The position numbers were made by a program, and so were the translations under genes. The notes below the pieces were generated by a model. That model saw only the letters and a list, made by a program, of their open reading frames with translations. It searched no databases and had not been told where the DNA came from. From contig NZ_BCUD01000004.1 in the NCBI RefSeq assembly GCF_001591105.1, positions 214,538-278,537 of the forward strand: a DNA stretch of 64,000 bases, written 5' to 3'. The DNA is from Vibrio nereis NBRC 15637 (GTDB taxonomy: Bacteria; Pseudomonadota; Gammaproteobacteria; Enterobacterales; Vibrionaceae). Below, one piece after another: positions 26,639-35,734 of this stretch (positions are counted from its first letter, which is position 1; every line of letters starts with the position of its first letter).

Positions 26639-28020
26639 ATTAGCTCCATGTTTAAACTCACGCGTACTTCCGTACCTTCTCCTTGCGTGCTGGATACAGT
26701 AAAAGTGCCCCCAATTGCTTGAATGCGCTCTTTCATGTTCTGTAATCCCATATGTTCCAGTGTAGCTGGGTTGTGTTTACCAGACTTTAGTTGTTTGGCA
26801 GGAATGCCCACGCCGTCATCACTAATTGTTAGGATCAACAATCTACCTTCTCGCTGCATGATCACGTCGACGCCTTGGGCATTCGCGTGTTTTTCAACGT
26901 TGTGCAGCGATTCCTGCACTACTCGATATAAGGTCGTTTCCACTTCGGGAAGCATTTCCACCCCATCGATATCATGTTCAAACACCAGCTCTAATTGCGT
27001 ACGCTGGCGCAGGTCGTTGATGTAGGCTTCAATCCCAGCCACCAGCCCCAAGTCATCCAATTGCGGTGGTCGTAAATCACGTGAGATTCGACGCAACTCG
27101 ACAATCGCTTGCTCCATCGCGTTCTTACTTGCGTTGAGCTCTTTGGTCTTCTCGTCTTGGTTTTGTTCTTTGTCGACATTATCGAGGCGGTACTTCGCCG
27201 CCACCAATAGCTGGTTTACCCCGTCATGTAACTCACGCGATACGCGCTGTCTTTCATTCTCTTGTGAGTCGATGATTTGTTGATTGAGGACGCTGAGTTG
27301 TTCATTCGCCAGCCTGCGAACATTGAGGTTTAACGACGCGCCCAACGCCGCAATGACTGAGACCGACAGAAACATCACCACAAATAACGCACTGCTGGTT
27401 TTGCCCACGTTTTGGTCGTAACCGTTCTCCATGTGAGAAACCTGACGTTCAATGTCGTCTAAATAAACGCCTGTACCAACCATCCATTGCCACTTATCTA
27501 AAGACACCGCGTAACTTAGTTTAGGTAACGGCTCTTTCATTGACGGCTTATGCCATAGATAGTCGACAAAACCGCCACCTTCGCGGCCAACGCGAATCAG
27601 CTCTTGCAGCAGTTTTTTCCCGCGTACGTCTTCGACTTCCCACCAATTTCGACCTATGCGCTCTGGTTGATATGGCAATACCAATGCGTCGCCATCCCAA
27701 GTGTATGCAAAAAAGTATCCGTCGCTTCCGTACGTGAGCTGACTCAACTTTTCCGCAACTATTTGCTGCGCTTGTTCGGTAGAAAGTGACTCATCTAGGT
27801 AGTAAGGCTCGATGCTTTTCACTGCCATTTCTACGTACTGCTTCAATTCTTGTTTTTTCGCCGCGAGTATATTGCTGCGTGTCAGTTGAACTTGGTCTTC
27901 AACTAATTGTTTTGCTTGGCTAAATAGGATTCCTGCCACAATAACCACGACCACAATCAAGGGCACGATCGAAAGCAAAATGATGTTGATTGTTAATCGC
28001 CTGTTACTCACAAAGCCCAT
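26635..28020 (-). CDS. single-Cache sensor histidine kinase (HisKA_3 type)
   Basis: Inner-membrane sensor with a first helix (~10-28), a periplasmic single Cache (sCache_2) domain (~30-195; YGSDGYFFAYTWDGDALVLP, then WMVGTGVYLDDI), a second helix (~210-230), then a HisKA_3 dimerisation domain with RVSRELHDGVNQLL and a HATPase with ISDDGVGIP. Similar sCache kinases sense small organic acids. Its partner is the overlapping NarL-type regulator, and the TRAP operon starts 212 bp away on the other strand. Confidence 0.9.
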   Translation of the reverse strand: MGFVSNRRLTINIILLSIVPLIVVVVIVAGILFSQAKQLVEDQVQLTRSNILAAKKQELKQYVEMAVKSIEPYYLDESLSTEQAQQIVAEKLSQLTYGSDGYFFAYTWDGDALVLPYQPERIGRNWWEVEDVRGKKLLQELIRVGREGGGFVDYLWHKPSMKEPLPKLSYAVSLDKWQWMVGTGVYLDDIERQVSHMENGYDQNVGKTSSALFVVMFLSVSVIAALGASLNLNVRRLANEQLSVLNQQIIDSQENERQRVSRELHDGVNQLLVAAKYRLDNVDKEQNQDEKTKELNASKNAMEQAIVELRRISRDLRPPQLDDLGLVAGIEAYINDLRQRTQLELVFEHDIDGVEMLPEVETTLYRVVQESLHNVEKHANAQGVDVIMQREGRLLILTISDDGVGIPAKQLKSGKHNPATLEHMGLQNMKERIQAIGGTFTVSSTQGEGTEVRVSLNMELI

Positions 28021-28232
28021 ATATTCTTCCCGAACCAGTACGTAGTTTTACTGACATTTTATGTGGAAAACCGCATGAAATACCGACAAAATTTGCGCAA
28101 TTTCAACAATAGAGAGTCATCCTTCTCCTCTCTAAACTTAGGTTCAAATGTAACATTGCATTAACACAAGTTGCTACTCAATGTTCACATTTCTTGATAT
28201 CGACAAGATTAGAGCCTAACAAGGAGAAGGTT

Positions 28233-29306
28233 ATGAACTTCAAGAAAGTTGCAATCGCATCGGCAATGACACTCGCTATGACAGGTATGTCGCTCAGTGC
28301 TCATGCAGCAGACAAAAAAGTTCTGCTGAAGACACCGATTGCATTTGGTAGTCACCTGCCAGCACTTGGTACACCGATTCAGTGGTATGCAGACCACATC
28401 ACCACGACCTCTGGCGGAACGATCAAAATGAAGATTTACGAGCCAGGTAAGTTGGTTAACCCTGCCGAGATTCTTGATGCGGTATCCACTGGTAAAGTGA
28501 ACTCAGGCTACGCCACAGCGGGTTACTGGCAAGGAAAACTACCAGCTTCGGCTCTCTTTTCTGCGGTTCCTTTTGGCCCAGAGGCTGGTGAATACATGGC
28601 ATGGCTTTATTTCGGTAACGGTTTAAAACTTTATCAAGAAATGTACGACCAAGGCGGCTACAACGTAAAAGTCCTACCGTGTGCAATCATTTCACCAGAA
28701 ACCTCAGGCTGGTTTAAAAAGCCAATCGAAAAGCCAGAAGATCTTAAGGGACTCAACATGCGTTTCTTCGGTCTTGGTGCCTCTGTGATGGAAAAACTTG
28801 GCGTAGGTACAGTGCAACTGCCGGGGGGTGAAATATTTGGCGCACTTGAGAAAGGCGCTATTGACGCGTCTGAGTTCTCTCAACCCGCCATCGACCAACG
28901 TTTAGGCTTCCACAAAGTGGCTAAGTACAACTACTTCCCTGGCTGGCACCAACAATCAACTGTGTTTGAATTGCTGATCAATAAAGACACTTGGAACAAG
29001 ATGAGTGATACGCAGCAATCCGCGGTGGAAACAACCTGTATGGCGACGATGACTTACTCGATCGCTGAAGGTGAAGCAATGCAGTACTCCGCGATGGAAA
29101 AAGCCAAAGAAAACGGCGTGGAAATTCGTTACTGGAACGAAGAAATGCTCAACCTATTCGAAACGACTTGGTTAGAAGTGGTGGATGAGAAAAAAGCCGC
29201 AGACCCATTCTTCGACAAAGTATGGCAAGACCTATCTGAGTTCCGTAAAGGTTACGCATTGTGGCAAGCAAATGGTTTCTTACCTCGCGCAACACAAACT
29301 CAATAA
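28233..29306 (+). CDS. dctP: TRAP transporter solute-binding protein DctP
   Basis: Periplasmic binding protein of a tripartite ATP-independent transporter. A signal peptide with an Ala-x-Ala site ends at AHAAD (~residue 24), followed by the TRAP fold of ~330 residues; the GLNMRFFGLGA and FSQPAIDQRLGFHKVAKY segments resemble the TakP/FcbT1 subgroup that binds alpha-keto or aromatic acids and lactate. The ATG at 28233 has AAGGAGAAGG upstream; an in-frame ATG at 28194 lacks one. First gene of dctPQM. Ligand inferred only to class. Confidence 0.88.
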   Translation: MNFKKVAIASAMTLAMTGMSLSAHAADKKVLLKTPIAFGSHLPALGTPIQWYADHITTTSGGTIKMKIYEPGKLVNPAEILDAVSTGKVNSGYATAGYWQGKLPASALFSAVPFGPEAGEYMAWLYFGNGLKLYQEMYDQGGYNVKVLPCAIISPETSGWFKKPIEKPEDLKGLNMRFFGLGASVMEKLGVGTVQLPGGEIFGALEKGAIDASEFSQPAIDQRLGFHKVAKYNYFPGWHQQSTVFELLINKDTWNKMSDTQQSAVETTCMATMTYSIAEGEAMQYSAMEKAKENGVEIRYWNEEMLNLFETTWLEVVDEKKAADPFFDKVWQDLSEFRKGYALWQANGFLPRATQTQ

Positions 29307-29368
29307 CCCCCTGTGAATTGGACCTGTGGCCAGCCTAAGCGCTGGTCATGGGTTATAAGGAGTGACCA

Positions 29369-29911
29369 ATGAGCAAGGTACTCGTCTCTACCCCTACCGT
29401 CCCACTCTACGATCACATAGAGAGGTTCGTTACCTCAGTCAGCAAGTTCTTCGCTTGGACCAATGTTCTGCTGATTGGCGTCATTATTTTACAAGTTGTG
29501 CTACGCAAGGTGTTTTCCAACGGCCAAATTGCACTAGAAGAGCTGCAATGGCACCTGTATGCGACTGCGGTTATGTTCGGCACCGCTTACGCACAAGTCA
29601 CCAACTTGCACGTGCGTGTTGATTTGTTCTACCACAAGTTTTCTGAGCGCACTAAAGCCGTCGTTGATTTGTTTGGCTTACTGCTGCTTGCTATGCCTTT
29701 TGTGGTGGTGGTGATTCTGCATTCTTATGACTTCGCCTACGAATCTTGGCGTGTGAATGAGAGTTCAGCCTCGCCGTCTGGCTTGCCATTCCGTTGGCTA
29801 ATTAAGAGCGTGATCCCGTTAAGTTTCGCCCTCTTGCTACTGTCAATGCTGGCTAGAGTGTTACGTACATTGGAAGTTATTTTCAAAGGAGCGAATCATG
29901 GAACCAAATGA
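29369..29911 (+). CDS. dctQ: TRAP transporter small permease DctQ
   Basis: Four-helix small membrane subunit (180 residues), with hydrophobic segments at ~30-50, 65-85, 105-125 and 145-165. The LEELQWHLYATAVMFGTAYA and VRVDLFYHKFSERTKAVVD stretches are typical of DctQ proteins. A GGAGTGACC Shine-Dalgarno precedes the ATG. The 3' end overlaps dctM by 14 nt, so the permease subunits are coupled. Confidence 0.9.
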   Translation: MSKVLVSTPTVPLYDHIERFVTSVSKFFAWTNVLLIGVIILQVVLRKVFSNGQIALEELQWHLYATAVMFGTAYAQVTNLHVRVDLFYHKFSERTKAVVDLFGLLLLAMPFVVVVILHSYDFAYESWRVNESSASPSGLPFRWLIKSVIPLSFALLLLSMLARVLRTLEVIFKGANHGTK

Positions 29912-31283
29912 GTGGATTGTCATCGCCATGTTTGGCTCGTTTATCCTACTGCTGTTTACCGGCATTCCTGTGGCCTACGTACTTGGCGGGATTGGCGTGG
30001 TATTTGGCGCAGTCGGTTACTTTGCCGATTTGTATCTGGATACTTTTACCGGGCTTGATTACACCAGTATGGGTCTGGTCGTAAACCGCATCTACAAAAT
30101 CATGGATAACTGGATTTTGGTCGCGCTGCCGATGTTTATCTTTATGGGCAACATGCTCGATAAATCTGGTATTGCCGAAAAACTGATGTCTTCGATGCAG
30201 GCACTGTTTGGTAAAGTCCACGGCGGTCTCGCGATTACCGTCATGGCGATCGGTATTATTCTCGCCGCATCGACTGGCATTATCGGCGCGTCCGTCGTGT
30301 TGCTCACCGTGATGTCATTGCCGAGTATGATGCGTCAGGGCTACCACTTACCGCTGGCGCTGGGCACCGTCGCATCTGCGGGTACGTTAGGAATCTTGTT
30401 ACCCCCGTCTATCATGCTAGTAATCATGGCTGACCAGCTTGGGCTTTCGGTTGGTGATCTGTTTATGGGGGCGATCATGCCAGGCTTGTTGCTCGGTGCT
30501 CTTTACATCACCTACATATTAGTTGTCGGTAAGATGTCTCCAAGCAAAGCACCCATACCTGAAGATGTTCAGCCTGTTGAGTGGGGTTTGATCTTTCAAG
30601 TATTTAAAGACATTACGCCAACAGTGATACTTATCTTCGTGGTGCTGGGTTCTATCTTCGCGGGCGTTGCGACACCGACAGAAGCGTCTGGCATCGGCGC
30701 GATGGGAGCGACTTTACTGGCTGCGTACAACAGAAGACTCAACTTCAAAGTAATTAAGGAAGTGGCGATGGCCTCATACGGCACCACCGCCTACATCTTT
30801 ATGATATTCCTTGGTGCATCCTGTTTTGCTTTGGTATTGCGCGAACTGGGTGGTGATGAGCTGATTGAGTCGTTCCTAAGTGGGCTACCGTTTGGACCTT
30901 ACGGCATCATCGCGTTTATTCTGATGATCGTGTTCTTCCTCGGCTTCTTCTTGGATTGGATAGAGATTACCTTGATTGCCCTACCCTTGTTAGCACCTGT
31001 TATCTCAAGTTTAGGCATCGAGTTAGACGGTCACGGCGTGGTAGATAACCCAAGCCTAGTGTGGTTCGTGATGCTGGTTGCCATGGCACTGCAAACCAGT
31101 TTCTTAACGCCGCCAGTCGGTTTTGCACTGTTTTATCTAAAAGGGGTATGTCCAGAAGGTGTCGCATTGAAAGACATTTACCGCGGTGTTATCCCATTCA
31201 TTTTGATTCAGCTTATCGCGCTAGTTTGCTTAGTCGCTTGGCCACAGTTGGTACTCTGGTTCCCTAGCGTCGCGTACGGCTAG
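29898..31283 (+). CDS. dctM: TRAP transporter large permease DctM
   Basis: Large membrane subunit (461 residues, about 12-13 helices) that drives Na+-coupled uptake. The GILLPPSIMLVIMADQLGLSVGDLF motif, the FAGVATPTEASGIGA loop and the second scoop helix TPPVGFALFYLKGV are hallmark DctM features. The long form matches the COG4664 type that pairs with TakP-like binding proteins. A terminator follows at 31312. Confidence 0.92.
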   Translation: MEPNEWIVIAMFGSFILLLFTGIPVAYVLGGIGVVFGAVGYFADLYLDTFTGLDYTSMGLVVNRIYKIMDNWILVALPMFIFMGNMLDKSGIAEKLMSSMQALFGKVHGGLAITVMAIGIILAASTGIIGASVVLLTVMSLPSMMRQGYHLPLALGTVASAGTLGILLPPSIMLVIMADQLGLSVGDLFMGAIMPGLLLGALYITYILVVGKMSPSKAPIPEDVQPVEWGLIFQVFKDITPTVILIFVVLGSIFAGVATPTEASGIGAMGATLLAAYNRRLNFKVIKEVAMASYGTTAYIFMIFLGASCFALVLRELGGDELIESFLSGLPFGPYGIIAFILMIVFFLGFFLDWIEITLIALPLLAPVISSLGIELDGHGVVDNPSLVWFVMLVAMALQTSFLTPPVGFALFYLKGVCPEGVALKDIYRGVIPFILIQLIALVCLVAWPQLVLWFPSVAYG

Positions 31284-31311
31284 TTTGAATCCAGTCTATC
31301 GACATAAACTT

Positions 31312-31343
31312 AAGGCGAGCTGTTATGGCTCGTCTTTTCTTTT
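31312..31343 (+). terminator. terminator of dctPQM
   Basis: AAGGCGAGC-TGTTATG-GCTCGTCTT followed by TTCTTTT, 28 nt after the dctM stop. Confidence 0.85.
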
Positions 31344-31411
31344 GTCTGTACTTTCGTCCCTCACTCTTTGTAAGCCCTTAGACTTAAACAAATTTCAATT
31401 ATTTTGCTTTC

Positions 31412-31428
31412 CTTAAGTGTTTCTTAAG
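31412..31428 (+). promoter_or_regulatory. PmrA-type box before the T_hemolysin operon
   Basis: CTTAAG-TGTTT-CTTAAG is a perfect direct repeat with 5-bp spacing, the form bound by PmrA-class OmpR regulators. Its 3' end is 47 nt before the first start codon of the operon. The identical arrangement occurs before the eptA-like gene at 63152. The operon's own response regulator (35735-36391) is the likely ligand, which would make the operon autoregulated. Confidence 0.6.
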
Positions 31429-31474
31429 TTTCGTCCCTTAATTTGTCATTACGAACTGAGTAAAGGGGCATCCG

Positions 31475-32086
31475 ATGAAACATCCAATAACAACACCCGA
31501 GATTAAACTGGAAATCGTTGCACCAAACCATCCTTTGTGGCCAAAGGTGACTCAGCAGCTTTGCACCCGTTATGAACAAGCGTTCGATGCAAAGCTGGCT
31601 ACATTTATGCCTGAATTTATGGCCCTTACGATTGATGGCGAAATCAAGTCTCTGTGTGGTTTTCGAAGCGCGGAGAACGAGGCGCTGTTTCTTGAGCAGT
31701 ACTTAGATGACAAAGCAGAAGTGCTTCTCAGACAGCATTTTGACACCGAGATCCCCCGCAGCAGCGTGATTGAGTTTGGTCAGCTTGCTTCTTTCGCTCA
31801 TGGTAATTCACCCATTCATTTCTTCTTGATGGCGGAAAAGTTGGTCGAGCAAGGTTACGAGTGGTGCATTTTTACCGCGACCGACCCCTTACATGCTTTG
31901 ATGAAAAGGCTCGGTTTAACCCCCATTGTTATCGCCGAGGCAAGTCCCGAGCGCGTACCAGAAGCAGAGAAAATCTGGGGAACTTACTACCAACATAAAC
32001 CACGAGTATTGGCCGGTAACTTGATTCAGGGATACCAACATTTGCTGCACCTTTTTCACGAAACCAACACAAAAGTGAGAGGATAG
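31475..32086 (+). CDS. T_hemolysin family protein (delta-VPH-like thermostable hemolysin)
   Basis: A 203-residue protein matching the 'thermostable hemolysin' family named after delta-VPH of Vibrio parahaemolyticus. It has no signal peptide, membrane helix or toxin-like features; the region IDGEIKSLCGFRSAENEALFLEQYL and SSVIEFGQLASFAHGN, then LVEQGYEWCIFTATDPLHALMKRLG, is what one expects of a GNAT/autoinducer-synthase-like acyltransferase fold. It is the first gene behind the PmrA-type box, with an AMP-ligase gene starting one base after its stop. I infer a biosynthetic acyl/aminoacyl transferase; haemolysis could be indirect. Confidence 0.75.
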   Translation: MKHPITTPEIKLEIVAPNHPLWPKVTQQLCTRYEQAFDAKLATFMPEFMALTIDGEIKSLCGFRSAENEALFLEQYLDDKAEVLLRQHFDTEIPRSSVIEFGQLASFAHGNSPIHFFLMAEKLVEQGYEWCIFTATDPLHALMKRLGLTPIVIAEASPERVPEAEKIWGTYYQHKPRVLAGNLIQGYQHLLHLFHETNTKVRG

Positions 32087-32087
32087 G

Positions 32088-33563
32088 ATGAACCGAATTC
32101 TCGAATCAATATATCGTCACGCGCAACAAACACCCGAGCACGAAGCATTACGTGGCTTTAACAGCCATCAAACCATTGTCGCACTCAGTTATGTCGAGTT
32201 AGTTGAACGCATCGAGCGTATCGCCGCACAACTGCAACAATTTGCAGTACAATGCATCGCGCTTCGTTCAGAAAACTGTGTTGATTGGGCGCTGGTTGAT
32301 CTTGCCGCTATGAGAGCAGAAATCCCGATTGTTCCGATCCCGACTTTTTTCTCTAACCAACAAGTTGAGCATATCCTAACCGAGGCTGGCGCAGACGTGC
32401 TGATTGGTGATTGGCCAGATATGTTTGAGTTTGACGATCACATCAGTCTTGTCGAAACGCTGCCGGTTTATCGTCTTTATCCGACTGAATCCGTTTCTCG
32501 CCTGCCTGGCACAATCAAGATTACCTTTACATCAGGCTCTACTGGCAACCCGAAAGGCGTTTGCTTGAGTGAAGATAACCTCTTTGATGTTACTCACTCG
32601 CTGGCATCGGCACTCAATGTGGATGTATCGCGTCATCTGGTTTTATTGCCTTTGTCTACCTTGCTAGAAAACATTACCGGCATTTATGTGCCATTAATGC
32701 TTGGCGTAACCAGCTTTATTTTTCAGGGTGAACACGTGGGGTTAACAGGGTCAAGCCAGTTTAATGCGCAGACCTTTGCCAGCGCACTTGCGACCTACCA
32801 ACCTAACAGCTTGGTGCTAACCCCTGCGTTACTACTCGCGCTTATTCAGGTAGTGAAAGCCAGCCCTTCATTTGCTGAGCCGCTTAAATTTGTCGCCGTT
32901 GGCGGCGCAAGGGTCGCACCTGAAATTATGCAAGCGGCACACGCGCTGGGCATTCCGGCATATGAAGGCTATGGGCTGTCTGAATGCGCGTCGGTTGTGG
33001 CTTTAAACACACCAAATAAAGTTAAGCACGGCAGCTGCGGCGCACCACTCAACCACATCGAAATCAAAGTCGCTGATGATGGAGAGCTACTGGTTAAAGG
33101 CAATCAAGCACTAGGGTATTTAGGCCAACCTTTTGATCAAGAGTGGTTAGAAACGGGTGACTTAGTACACGTTGACGAGAACGGTTTTGTTCATATTCTT
33201 GGCCGTAAAAAGAATCAGATCATCACCAATTTTGGCCGCAATATCTCTCCGGAATGGATCGAGTCACAAGCACAAGTCTTTGCACCGGGTGTCAGGTTGC
33301 TGATTGTTGGCGAAGCTCAGGCCTTTCTCTCAGCCATCGTTGAGCCTTCTGAACACATCGTGGAGCAAATCCAACAACTTAACGCAACGTTACCGGATTA
33401 CGCCTGCATTAAAATACTGATTATCACCACCAATTTAGACACTCTCGCCCATTGGTATACCGAAAACGGAAGGCCGAAACGAGATGTCATCGAATATTGG
33501 GCAAACCAGCTTATCTCCGGAAAACAGACTGGTACCGACCACCAATTGATTGAATTGCGTTAA
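32088..33563 (+). CDS. AMP-forming acyl/aryl ligase (ANL superfamily)
   Basis: Adenylate-forming enzyme of 491 residues. The phosphate loop FTSGSTGNPKG is at ~147-157, followed by YEGYGLSECASVVALN, ETGDLVHVDENGFVHILGRKKN and a C-terminal TENGRPKRDVI in place of the usual NGK motif. It starts one base after the T_hemolysin stop, implying coupled translation. No carrier protein lies in the operon, so the product is probably an acyl-CoA or a free acyl-adenylate handed to the T_hemolysin protein or SDR. Substrate (fatty, aryl or amino acid) cannot be read from sequence here. Confidence 0.85.
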   Translation: MNRILESIYRHAQQTPEHEALRGFNSHQTIVALSYVELVERIERIAAQLQQFAVQCIALRSENCVDWALVDLAAMRAEIPIVPIPTFFSNQQVEHILTEAGADVLIGDWPDMFEFDDHISLVETLPVYRLYPTESVSRLPGTIKITFTSGSTGNPKGVCLSEDNLFDVTHSLASALNVDVSRHLVLLPLSTLLENITGIYVPLMLGVTSFIFQGEHVGLTGSSQFNAQTFASALATYQPNSLVLTPALLLALIQVVKASPSFAEPLKFVAVGGARVAPEIMQAAHALGIPAYEGYGLSECASVVALNTPNKVKHGSCGAPLNHIEIKVADDGELLVKGNQALGYLGQPFDQEWLETGDLVHVDENGFVHILGRKKNQIITNFGRNISPEWIESQAQVFAPGVRLLIVGEAQAFLSAIVEPSEHIVEQIQQLNATLPDYACIKILIITTNLDTLAHWYTENGRPKRDVIEYWANQLISGKQTGTDHQLIELR

Positions 33564-33592
33564 TACACCATTAAATTTTTAAGGAGTCAGTG

Positions 33593-34273
33593 ATGAGCTT
33601 TTTTAACACACTCAAAGAACAAACCCGAGAAGCACAGCAAAGCATGCTAAGTGCACCGATTTTTAAAGCTTGTGAACGCGGAGAAATAGACCTAGACACT
33701 TACATCGCCTTTTTGACCCAAGCTTTTCACCATGTGAAGCACACAGTACCGCTACTAATGGCGTGCGGTGGTCGCTTGGATGCCGAGCATGAGTGGGTAC
33801 GCGAAGCATTGGCAGAATACATCGACGAAGAAAAAGGCCATCACGAATGGATTCTTAACGACATTAACGCCTGTGGAGCAAACGCTGAGCTGGTTCGTCA
33901 CAACCAAGGCGATGGACGCATTGGTGAGGCTATCGAGCTAATGGTAGCTTATCTTTACCACCAAATTGATCGCCAAAACCCTATGGCACTGTTTGGCATG
34001 GTTTGGGTGTTAGAAGGCACCAGCGTCGGTGTGGGTGGAGACATTGCGCAATTGGTTAAACATAAGCTGAACCTACCCGACGACGCTTTGACTTATCTCA
34101 CGTCTCACAGTGTGCTTGATCAAGACCATATTCAGTTTTTTGAATCCTTAATGGATAAAGTAACGGACACCGATGATCAACAAGCCATCATCGACTCGGC
34201 CAATATTGTCTTCAAACTGTATGGTCAAATGCTGTTAAGCCTTTCTGAACCCCGTTTGTCCGATGTGGCTTAG
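33593..34273 (+). CDS. haem-oxygenase-like diiron enzyme (TenA/HDO fold)
   Basis: All-helical protein of 227 residues. The expected diiron ligands of haem-oxygenase-like oxidases are visible: ExxH (Glu80, His83, within EEKGHHEW), Glu141 in VLEGTS and HxxxDxxH (His172, Asp176, His179). Known members include UndA (fatty acid to alkene), CADD, BesC and SznF; PqqC and TenA share the fold but not these ligands. The ATG at 33593 has AAGGAG six bases upstream. The genes around it suggest oxidation or cleavage of an activated fatty or amino acid. Product unknown. Confidence 0.8.
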   Translation: MSFFNTLKEQTREAQQSMLSAPIFKACERGEIDLDTYIAFLTQAFHHVKHTVPLLMACGGRLDAEHEWVREALAEYIDEEKGHHEWILNDINACGANAELVRHNQGDGRIGEAIELMVAYLYHQIDRQNPMALFGMVWVLEGTSVGVGGDIAQLVKHKLNLPDDALTYLTSHSVLDQDHIQFFESLMDKVTDTDDQQAIIDSANIVFKLYGQMLLSLSEPRLSDVA

Positions 34274-34281
34274 GAGGCAAT

Positions 34282-35088
34282 ATGCAACTAAAAGATAAAT
34301 ACGTACTGCTGACTGGCGCTTCAGGTGGCATCGGCCAAGCCATTGCACTCTCGCTAGCAAAAAAAGGCGCAAAGCTGTTATTGGTTGCTCGCCATGCCGA
34401 TAGATTAAAGGCTCTGATCGACACGTTACCCAATCCAAGTGAGCATCAATATTTGTGTGCAGACCTAACCACCCCAGAAGGGATGACGTTACTGCGTAAC
34501 AAATCGATAGAATACTTACAGCACAACAATAAGTTCAGTGTGGTGATCAACAACGCGGGCACCAACCAATTTCGCTTTCTGGCGCAGCGCGACCAAGCCT
34601 CTATCCAACATGAGATAGAGCTTAACTTAACCACTCCAATTCTCGTCACACAGAGCGCACTCACGTGGTTAGAACGCCCAGGAATCATACTCAATATCGG
34701 CTCAACCTTTGGCTCCATTGGTTATCCTGGTTACTCCACGTATTGTGCATCGAAAGCTGGCTTACACCGTTTCAGCGAAGCGATGGACAGAGAGCTAGAC
34801 GGCGCCGGAATCCGTGTGCTTTACCTTGCTCCGCGCGCCACCAACACCGAGTTAAACAGCCAACTTGTGACACAAATGAACCAAACTCTCGGCAACCGTT
34901 GCGACAAACCACAAGTGGTGGCTAACCATGTCGTGAAAATGCTGACGAAAGAAATTTCAGCCAAATGGATCGGATGGCCAGAAAAGCTCTTTGCTCGAAT
35001 TAACCAGTTGTTGCCCAACTTGGTCACTAACTCCATTCGTAAGCAACAAGAAACCATCCATAGATTTATAAAACAAGCGGAAAAATAG
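34282..35088 (+). CDS. short-chain dehydrogenase/reductase
   Basis: Classical SDR with a C-terminal extension (268 residues): TGASGGIG loop (11-18), NNAG (~90-93), catalytic Ser141, Tyr154 and Lys158 (YSTYCASK). An Arg following beta-2 (VARHADRL) favours NADP(H). The ~60-residue tail with IGWPEKLFARINQLLPNLV looks membrane-associating, as in SDRs acting on lipid-like aldehydes or ketones. It starts 8 nt after the diiron-enzyme stop. It is inferred to reduce the keto/aldehyde product of the operon. Confidence 0.85.
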   Translation: MQLKDKYVLLTGASGGIGQAIALSLAKKGAKLLLVARHADRLKALIDTLPNPSEHQYLCADLTTPEGMTLLRNKSIEYLQHNNKFSVVINNAGTNQFRFLAQRDQASIQHEIELNLTTPILVTQSALTWLERPGIILNIGSTFGSIGYPGYSTYCASKAGLHRFSEAMDRELDGAGIRVLYLAPRATNTELNSQLVTQMNQTLGNRCDKPQVVANHVVKMLTKEISAKWIGWPEKLFARINQLLPNLVTNSIRKQQETIHRFIKQAEK

Positions 35089-35099
35089 AGGTAACTGTG

Positions 35100-35732
35100 A
35101 TGAAAACCCTTTCAACCATGAGTCTCGCCATCGGTGCAATCATCGCCAGCAGCCAAGCATTCGCTGCGGTTCCTACACTAGAGAGCGTGCAAAAAGAGTG
35201 GGCAAACTGCCAATATCAAGTTCAAGACAGCGACGAAAAAGAAAGCTGTTTTGAAGTCACCATTATGCACACATCGCAAGCTTTGCATGTTAGCCCAAAC
35301 GACCCTGAGCTGACGGTATGGATGGCAATCAACAAAGCCTCTTTAGCGGGCGCAAAAGGCGGCTTAGGTGCCCTATCACTAGCAAAAGAATCCAAAGCAT
35401 TGTTAGAAAAAGTGATTGATACAGCGCCCAAAACATTGGATGGCTCTGCCTATACCAGCTTGGGTTCGTTATACTACAAAGTACCTGGATGGCCACTAGG
35501 GTTCGGGGATGATGATAAAGCAGAAGAGATGCTCAAAAAAGCACTTGAGATTAACCCTAATGGCATAGACCCAAACTATTTCTATGGTGACTTCCTCGCA
35601 GAAGACGGACGAAAAAGCGAAGCGGTCCGATACTTAACCAAAGCGCAAAAAGCCGCGCCACGACCAGGTCGACCGCTTGCCGATAAAGGCCGTCAACAAG
35701 AGATAGCACAAAAACTTAAGAGCCTAAAATAA
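35100..35732 (+). CDS. periplasmic TPR-repeat protein
   Basis: A signal peptide (KTLSTMSLAIGAIIASSQAFA) is cleaved near residue 21, followed by helical TPR-like repeats; the clearest is DDKAEEMLKKALEINPNGIDPNYFYGDFLAEDGR (residues ~140-175). Two Cys in the mature N-terminus (ANCQ, ESCF) may form a disulfide. It lies between the SDR and the response regulator with 2-11 nt gaps. It may present the product, bind a partner enzyme or modulate the sensor kinase in the periplasm. No specific family name beyond TPR is claimed. An in-frame GTG three bases upstream is less likely as start. Confidence 0.7.
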   Translation: MKTLSTMSLAIGAIIASSQAFAAVPTLESVQKEWANCQYQVQDSDEKESCFEVTIMHTSQALHVSPNDPELTVWMAINKASLAGAKGGLGALSLAKESKALLEKVIDTAPKTLDGSAYTSLGSLYYKVPGWPLGFGDDDKAEEMLKKALEINPNGIDPNYFYGDFLAEDGRKSEAVRYLTKAQKAAPRPGRPLADKGRQQEIAQKLKSLK

Positions 35733-35734
35733 GA

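Noticed and set aside
32088..33563. AlmEFG-type lipid A glycinylation cluster
   Set aside because: An adenylating enzyme is present, but there is no carrier protein and no LpxL-type acyltransferase, and the diiron enzyme and SDR do not fit that pathway.
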